A stretch of DNA of 9,291 nucleotides from Nitrospinota bacterium (lineage in GTDB: Bacteria > JAUXIQ01). Under the pieces are notes generated by a model, which was given only the letters and a program-made list of their open reading frames with translations, was not told the origin of the DNA and did no database searches. The stretch's first letter is position 1, and each line of letters begins with the position of its first letter. Position numbers and translations under genes: made by a program. The stretch covers positions 1 to 9,291 of the forward strand of contig JAUXIQ010000050.1 of the NCBI GenBank assembly GCA_030620925.1, written 5' to 3'. Below are positions 5,178 through 9,291 of this stretch, one piece after another.

Positions 5178-6848
5178 ATGTATGAAAAGAAGAAGCTTGA
5201 GGAGATAAAAAAGGAGCGTGAGCGCTACGAAAAGACCACCCTGGAAAAAGTCCTCAGCAAGGTGCCGGAGAAGGACCGTAAGTTCACCAACCTGTCGGGG
5301 ATAGAAATCAAGCGGCTCTATACCCCGGAGGACGTCAAGAGCAGTGATTATCTCGGTGATATCGGCTTCCCCGGTGAGTATCCGTTCACCAGGGGGGTGT
5401 TCCCCGGCGGTTTCAGGAGCAGGGAGTGGACCAGGCGGCAGGTGTGCGGGTTCGGGACGCCGGTGGAGACGAACGAGCGATTGCGCTTCCTGTTCGAAAA
5501 CGGGCAGACCGGCTTCAGCGTGGTCTTCGATCATCCCACCAACAACAACCTGGATAGCGACCATGAGCTTTCCGTGGGTTTCGTGGGGCGCGAGGGTTGC
5601 CCCATAGACACCCTCTGGGACATGCAGACGCTGCTGGAGGGGTTGGACCAGCGCGAAATATCCGCCAACCTGATCACGGGCTCGCCCTCCCTGTACGCCA
5701 TGTACCTGGCCGTGGCCGACGAGCGGGAGGTGCCCCGGGATTGCCTGCGGGGGACACTGCAGAACTTCGCTCTCACCGGCTGGTCCAGCGGCCCCAAGGT
5801 GCGGGACAACATGCGATACAGCGTGGACCAGCTGGATTTCGCCGCCCTCCACCAGCCACTATGGAATCCCCTGAGCATATCCGTGCGAAACGTTCGCGAC
5901 GGGGGCTGCACCGCCGTGCAGGAAGCGGCTTTCGGGCTTGCCGGGGGCATAGCCTATATCGAGCACATGCTGAAGCGCGGCCACGATATAGACAAGTTCG
6001 CCTCGCGCATCACATTCTTCCTTAATGCGCATAACGACCTCTTTGAGGAAGTAGCCAAGTACAGGGCCATGCGCCGCATGTGGGCTAGAATTCTTCGGGA
6101 ACACTTCGGGGCAAAGGACCCCCGGTCGTGGATGATGCGATTCCACGTGCAGACTTCCGGCGATTCGCTCACTGCCCAGCAGCCCCTCAACAATATAGTG
6201 CGCACCAGCCTCCAGGCCCTGGCCGCCGTGCTGGGAGGGGCGCAGTCCATGCACGTGAACTCTGTGGACGAGGCCTTCGCCATACCCACCGAGGACGCCG
6301 CCGTGCTGAGCCTTCGCACCCAGCAGATAATCCTTTATGAGTCCGGCGTGGCCAACACCGTGGACCCCCTGGGCGGCTCCTATTTCGTGGAGCATCTCAC
6401 CGACCGCATTGAAGAAGAGGTCAACCAGCTCATAGAGAAGATAGACGGCATGGGCGGCATGGTTGAAGCCTGCGCCTCGGGGTGGGTGGCCCGCCAGACA
6501 CAGGATTCGGCGTGGGAATACCAGAAGCAGGTGGAGAGGAATGAGAGGATAGTGGTGGGGGTTAACGAGTTCCAGAGCGAGAAGGAGAGCATGCCCATAG
6601 AGGTTTTCGAGGTGGACCCCGTGCTGGAAAAGAAGCAGATTGAGCGCCTCAAAAAAGTTCTCAAAGAAAGGGATGAAGCGAAGGCGGAGAAAGCCAAGAA
6701 AGATCTGCTCGACGTATGCCGCGGCAAGGAGAACACCATGCCCGCCACGATCGAGGCGGTTAAAGCCTACGTTTCAGTCGGCGAGATCGGGGGCATATAT
6801 GATGAAGCCTTAGGGGAAGATCTTTCAAACGCCTGCGCCAGCCAGTAG
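5178..6848 (+). CDS. Divergent B12-dependent acyl-CoA mutase, large subunit, second copy
   Basis: A 556-residue TIM-barrel subunit, collinear with the first copy on the other strand. Shared blocks include YPFTRG (68-73), WTRRQVCGFGT (84-94), RRMWARIL (299-306), FHVQTSG (322-328), MHVNSVDEAFAIPTED (358-373), VDPLGGSYFVEHL (395-407) and VGVNEF (460-465). A charged, probably helical segment occupies residues 1-35. Against recalled methylmalonyl-CoA mutase numbering, Tyr89 is Val89, the stretch after GTLQN is four residues short and lacks the Arg207 context, and Tyr243-His244 are Arg237-Asn238. Likely adenosine-pocket residues are kept (Gln325, Asn361, Glu365). The substrate end is altered while the cofactor end is retained, suggesting a new substrate. 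GAGGAG lies 9 nt before the ATG. The MmgE/PrpD gene is 27 nt upstream and the cobalamin subunit 50 nt downstream. Confidence 0.92.
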   Translation: MYEKKKLEEIKKERERYEKTTLEKVLSKVPEKDRKFTNLSGIEIKRLYTPEDVKSSDYLGDIGFPGEYPFTRGVFPGGFRSREWTRRQVCGFGTPVETNERLRFLFENGQTGFSVVFDHPTNNNLDSDHELSVGFVGREGCPIDTLWDMQTLLEGLDQREISANLITGSPSLYAMYLAVADEREVPRDCLRGTLQNFALTGWSSGPKVRDNMRYSVDQLDFAALHQPLWNPLSISVRNVRDGGCTAVQEAAFGLAGGIAYIEHMLKRGHDIDKFASRITFFLNAHNDLFEEVAKYRAMRRMWARILREHFGAKDPRSWMMRFHVQTSGDSLTAQQPLNNIVRTSLQALAAVLGGAQSMHVNSVDEAFAIPTEDAAVLSLRTQQIILYESGVANTVDPLGGSYFVEHLTDRIEEEVNQLIEKIDGMGGMVEACASGWVARQTQDSAWEYQKQVERNERIVVGVNEFQSEKESMPIEVFEVDPVLEKKQIERLKKVLKERDEAKAEKAKKDLLDVCRGKENTMPATIEAVKAYVSVGEIGGIYDEALGEDLSNACASQ

Positions 6849-6898
6849 AGACTCTTTGGGTGTTTTGATATGACCGAGAGATAAGGATAACTTAAGAT

Positions 6899-7312
6899 AT
6901 GATAGCTGACAGAAGGATAAGGGTGCTTTTAGCCAAACCGGGGTTGGACGCCCAGCACGACAGAGGCTATTTCATTGTGGGCAGGGCCTTGAGAGAAGCG
7001 GGCATGGAGGTGATAATGGCGGGTAAATATCTTACCCCCGCCCAGATAGCCCAGGCCTCCATACAGGAGGACGTGGATTTCATCGGCCTCAGCCTCCTCT
7101 CAGGCACGCCGCTGGCGATAGTGACGCCCCTCCTGGAACGACTCAAGGAAATGGCGGGAGAAAACATTCCCATCCTGCTGGGGGGCATCATCCCCAAAAG
7201 GGAGGTTCCGGAGCTTCAAAAGCTGGACATTCTGGGTCTGTTCGGCCCGGGAACGCCGACCAATAAAATAGTAGAGTTTATCCGACAGAAAGCCGGGGCG
7301 GCCAAAGAATAA
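6899..7312 (+). CDS. Cobalamin-binding small subunit with altered DxHxxG motif, second copy
   Basis: A 137-residue B12-binding domain like the first copy: SxL motif S65-L-L67, GG at 95-96 in LLGGIIPKRE, and a normal FGPGTP near the C terminus. The cobalt-ligand loop is unusual. Where the family has K-x-G-x-D-G-H-D-R-G, this protein reads K13-P-G-L-D17-A-Q-H20-D-R-G23, one residue longer between Asp and His. If His20 still binds cobalt, its Asp partner is displaced or is replaced by Ala18. The change is a whole extra codon in an intact frame, so it is not a sequencing frameshift. The start has only a distant AAGGA (11 nt), suggesting weak or coupled translation. It follows the second large subunit by 50 nt and probably pairs with it. 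Whether it binds cobalamin normally is open. Confidence 0.9.
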   Translation: MIADRRIRVLLAKPGLDAQHDRGYFIVGRALREAGMEVIMAGKYLTPAQIAQASIQEDVDFIGLSLLSGTPLAIVTPLLERLKEMAGENIPILLGGIIPKREVPELQKLDILGLFGPGTPTNKIVEFIRQKAGAAKE

Positions 7313-7389
7313 CCAGAGTCTTTTTTGGTTTTGAAATATGTTTTGGGTATTTGCATGCCTGCGCAGTTACTTCAAGGCGAGCCGGTATA

Positions 7390-8331
7390 ATGGGTGAGAA
7401 CAGGATAGCTGTCATAGGAATGGGGCCTATAGGCTCTCTGATGGCGGCGCTGCTGCTGGCAGAAGGTGAAGACGTGATACTGGTGGGGAGGCCCAACGCT
7501 CACCTCCAGGCCGTAAGGGAGCATGGGCTGACGCTGCGGGGCGTCTTTGAGGCCGGTGTACGGCCTCAGAAGATATGCGATTCGGTGTCCGAGCTGAGAG
7601 AACACGACGTAGACCTGGTCTTCGTGACGGTGAAGACGCCCGACCTGTTGTCCCTGATGGATGAGCTTCAGCCTCTGCACCGGCCGGGAATCAGGTACGT
7701 CAGCGCGCAGAACGGGTTGGATACCGAGAAAGTCATTGCCGACCGGATGGGCCCGGAATCGGCTTTCAGGATGGTCCTCAACATGGGTTCCTCCATAGTA
7801 GAGGAGGGGGTAATTGAAACCACCTTTTTCAACCGCCCCCATCAGTTGGGGTGTTTGACCGAGGAGAACCGCGAAGAGGGCCAGCGGATAGCCCGCATGC
7901 TTACCGATGCGGGGTTGGAGACCGTCTTCACCGATGATATAGACATGCTGATCTGGAAGAAGTCCATCATGAAATCCACCCTGGCCCCTATATGCGCCCT
8001 GGCGGATACCACGCTCAAGGGGAGCATAGACCACCCCATGACCAAACAGGTGGCGGAGGGGGCGCTGCGGGAGGGAATCGAGGTGGCGCTGGCCGTGGGG
8101 ATAGAACTCCCTCCCGACTTTTTCGAGCAGTGTATGGATTTTTTCAACAGGGCGGGCTATCATAAAGACTCCATGCGTGTGGACATAGAGAACAGAAAAC
8201 CAACCGAAATAGATTATCTGAACATTAAAATCATGGACTACGCCCGGCAGAAGAACATCCCCACCCCTTATCTCCTTACTACTGCCAGCCTGGTGAAAGC
8301 GCTGGAGTCGCAATACGCGAAGGATAAGTAG
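7390..8331 (+). CDS. Ketopantoate reductase (ApbA/PanE) family oxidoreductase
   Basis: A 313-residue protein with an N-terminal Rossmann fold (IAVIGMGPIG, 6-15; Arg34 after the second strand suggests NADPH) and a C-terminal all-helical domain. The family reduces 2-oxo acids such as ketopantoate. Asn108 in QNGL, Lys191 in IWKKS and Glu273 in PTEID match the E. coli PanE Asn98, Lys176 and Glu256 positions as recalled. The Asn180 and Asn184 positions appear to be Lys195 and Ala199, and the usual N-G after TEIDY is N-I, so the true substrate may differ. I chose the ATG at 7390 over the in-frame ATG at 7351: it starts just before the Rossmann strand and has AAGGCGAG upstream, while 7351 has no ribosome-binding site. 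It lies 77 nt after the cobalamin subunit on the same strand, probably in the same unit. Confidence 0.88.
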   Translation: MGENRIAVIGMGPIGSLMAALLLAEGEDVILVGRPNAHLQAVREHGLTLRGVFEAGVRPQKICDSVSELREHDVDLVFVTVKTPDLLSLMDELQPLHRPGIRYVSAQNGLDTEKVIADRMGPESAFRMVLNMGSSIVEEGVIETTFFNRPHQLGCLTEENREEGQRIARMLTDAGLETVFTDDIDMLIWKKSIMKSTLAPICALADTTLKGSIDHPMTKQVAEGALREGIEVALAVGIELPPDFFEQCMDFFNRAGYHKDSMRVDIENRKPTEIDYLNIKIMDYARQKNIPTPYLLTTASLVKALESQYAKDK

Positions 8332-8365
8332 CTTTACTTCACGTAGAAACGGCGCCGAGTGGGTG

Positions 8366-8371
8366 TATACT
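8366..8371 (+). promoter_or_regulatory. Possible -10 element before the PBP1A gene
   Basis: TATACT preceded by TG lies in the 136-nt gap between the reductase and the penicillin-binding protein, about 97 nt before the GTG start. No clear -35 box accompanies it (GTAGAA at 17-nt spacing is poor). I see no terminator in this gap, so read-through from the upstream group is possible. Confidence 0.2.
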
Positions 8372-8467
8372 AGTTGTGTTTGGAGGATTAGCTTAAGCAC
8401 CGCAGCGCGTTCGGCGGGGATGGTATATTAAAGGTAGTTTGAGGAGACCTTTTTTCGAGGGTTAATC

Positions 8468-9291
8468 GTGCAGATCGATTACCGAAAGATAATAAAAGTC
8501 GTTTTATCGTTCCACGTGATTGTCCCCATCGTGATCGGCACGGTAATAGGGTCGGTAATAGCCGCCCGGGGGAACCTCCCTTCAGTGGACCTCCTGGAGA
8601 ACTATAAGCCCAGCACCATCACCCGGGTATACGACGTGAATAACGAGGTAGTAGCCGAATTTTACCATCAGCGCAGGACCGTCGTCCCCCTGTCCAGCAT
8701 GCCTGACCACCTTATAAAAGCCGTGCTGGCGGTGGAAGACACCGATTTTTACAAACATCGGGGGCTGGATTTCTCGGGTATTGCCCGGGCCATGTGGCGG
8801 AATATCATGGCGGGGCGGATCAAGGAGGGCGGCAGCACCATCACGCAGCAGCTCTCCAAGCTGCTGTTTCTCACTCCCGAGAGGAGTTTCATGCGGAAAC
8901 TAAAAGAGGCCATTCTGGCGCTGAGGATAGAGCGGCGCTACACTAAAGACGAAATCCTCGCACTCTACTTGAACCAGGTCTATCTGGGCGGCGGGGCCTA
9001 CGGGGTGGAATCCGCCTCACGGCGCTATTTCGGGAAGGGGGTTTCCGACATCAACCTTTCTGAAGCCTCCCTCCTCGCCGGTCTCTTGAGAGCACCCTCG
9101 GCTTACTCCCCCTTAAAGCATCCTGAGCGCGCCAAGCGCAGAAGGTCGCTGGTCCTTCGGCGCATGGTAGTGGAAAAATTCATTACCCGAGAGAAGGCCC
9201 AGCAAGTTAATTCCGAGCTGTTAAACGTCGTCGTAGGGGGTGGGGAGAGGATCAACAGGGCGCCATATTTTGTCGAATATATACGCCGATA
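8468..9291 (+). CDS. PBP1A-type class A penicillin-binding protein, N-terminal part (glycosyltransferase 51 domain)
   Basis: An incomplete gene running off the right edge; 274 codons are visible. It starts at GTG, the only start in frame after a stop at 8435-8437, with GAGGG 6 nt upstream. Residues 11-33 form a signal-anchor membrane helix. The glycosyltransferase 51 motifs follow in order: AVEDTDFYKHRG with catalytic Glu90, EGGSTITQQLSK, RKLKEAILALRIE, LALYLNQVYLGGGAYGVESA, and SEASLLAGLLRAPSAYSP. This domain polymerises lipid II into glycan strands on the outer face of the inner membrane. The transpeptidase domain would lie beyond the window. The gene is unrelated to the acyl-CoA genes and marks the likely end of that cluster. 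It supports a peptidoglycan-making, probably Gram-negative host. Confidence 0.95.
   Translation, partial: MQIDYRKIIKVVLSFHVIVPIVIGTVIGSVIAARGNLPSVDLLENYKPSTITRVYDVNNEVVAEFYHQRRTVVPLSSMPDHLIKAVLAVEDTDFYKHRGLDFSGIARAMWRNIMAGRIKEGGSTITQQLSKLLFLTPERSFMRKLKEAILALRIERRYTKDEILALYLNQVYLGGGAYGVESASRRYFGKGVSDINLSEASLLAGLLRAPSAYSPLKHPERAKRRRSLVLRRMVVEKFITREKAQQVNSELLNVVVGGGERINRAPYFVEYIRR

Noticed and set aside
5025-5852. A 275-codon minus-strand frame spanning the MmgE/PrpD-mutase junction
   Set aside because: It overlaps two genes with strong family motifs, has low-complexity His/Gly/Pro composition and shows no protein family signature.
7311-7330. A hairpin AACCA/TGGTT with a T-run after the second cobalamin subunit, as a terminator
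   Set aside because: The stem is only 5 bp and the T-run lies inside the loop, so it would not be stable. I treat the reductase as part of the same group.
7351-7389. The upstream ATG as start of the ketopantoate-reductase-like gene
   Set aside because: It adds 13 residues before the Rossmann strand and has no ribosome-binding site. The ATG at 7390 is better placed.
7372-8400. A 342-codon open frame on the minus strand opposite the ketopantoate-reductase-like gene
   Set aside because: It mirrors a well-supported gene with clear Rossmann and catalytic motifs. Its translation has no recognisable domain and is rich in His, Gln, Pro and Arg, as expected for an antisense shadow in GC-rich DNA.
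1-9291. CRISPR arrays, tRNA or rRNA genes, insertion sequences
   Set aside because: I saw no regularly spaced repeats, tRNA-like cloverleaf or CCA ends, rRNA motifs or transposase frames with flanking inverted repeats.

Overview
The window comes from a moderately GC-rich bacterium that is probably Gram-negative. The rightmost gene encodes a bifunctional class A penicillin-binding protein (PBP1A type), so the cell makes peptidoglycan. The gene mix (two cobalamin-dependent acyl-CoA mutase pairs, a MaoC-type dehydratase, an MmgE/PrpD protein, a ketopantoate-reductase-like enzyme and an old-yellow-enzyme flavoprotein) suits an anaerobic or facultative degrader of organic acids, for example a Desulfobacterota-like lineage. 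This assignment is inference only; the window has no rRNA or other phylogenetic marker.

Layout. The left third is read on the minus strand, right to left from a promoter near 2850: a small one-span membrane protein (2773-2507), a mutase large subunit (2468-807), its cobalamin-binding small subunit (720-313) and, after a gap with a GC-rich hairpin, the start of an old-yellow-enzyme/2,4-dienoyl-CoA-reductase-like flavoprotein that runs off the left edge (118-1). A 421-bp gene-free region (2774-3194) holds divergent promoters: TTGAAC-N17-TAATAC leftwards and a consensus TTGACA-N16-TATAAT rightwards. The rightward promoter is bracketed by two small dyads. To the right are a single-domain MaoC/FAS1-like hot-dog protein (3195-3617), a strong hairpin terminator (3652-3705), and a same-strand run of MmgE/PrpD (3762-5150), a second mutase large subunit (5178-6848), a second cobalamin-binding subunit (6899-7312) and a ketopantoate-reductase-family oxidoreductase (7390-8331). 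The 5' part of the PBP1A gene (GTG start at 8468) follows and is probably an unrelated unit.

How it may work together. Both large/small pairs have the split architecture of isobutyryl-CoA and 2-hydroxyisobutyryl-CoA mutases (about 555 + 136 residues), not the fused methylmalonyl-CoA mutase form. Neither large subunit keeps the known substrate residues. Relative to Tyr89, Arg207 and His244 of Propionibacterium methylmalonyl-CoA mutase, the first has Val, Gly and Asp. The second has Val, a four-residue deletion near Arg207, and Arg-Asn in place of Tyr243-His244. The second small subunit also has an extra residue inside the DxHxxG cobalt-ligand motif (D-A-Q-H-D-R-G). The most interesting reading is a pair of divergent B12-dependent acyl-CoA carbon-skeleton mutases of unknown substrate, embedded in a dehydratase/oxidoreductase set for an uncharacterised branched or bulky acyl-CoA pathway. 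The motif comparisons use reference sequences recalled from memory and need a real alignment.
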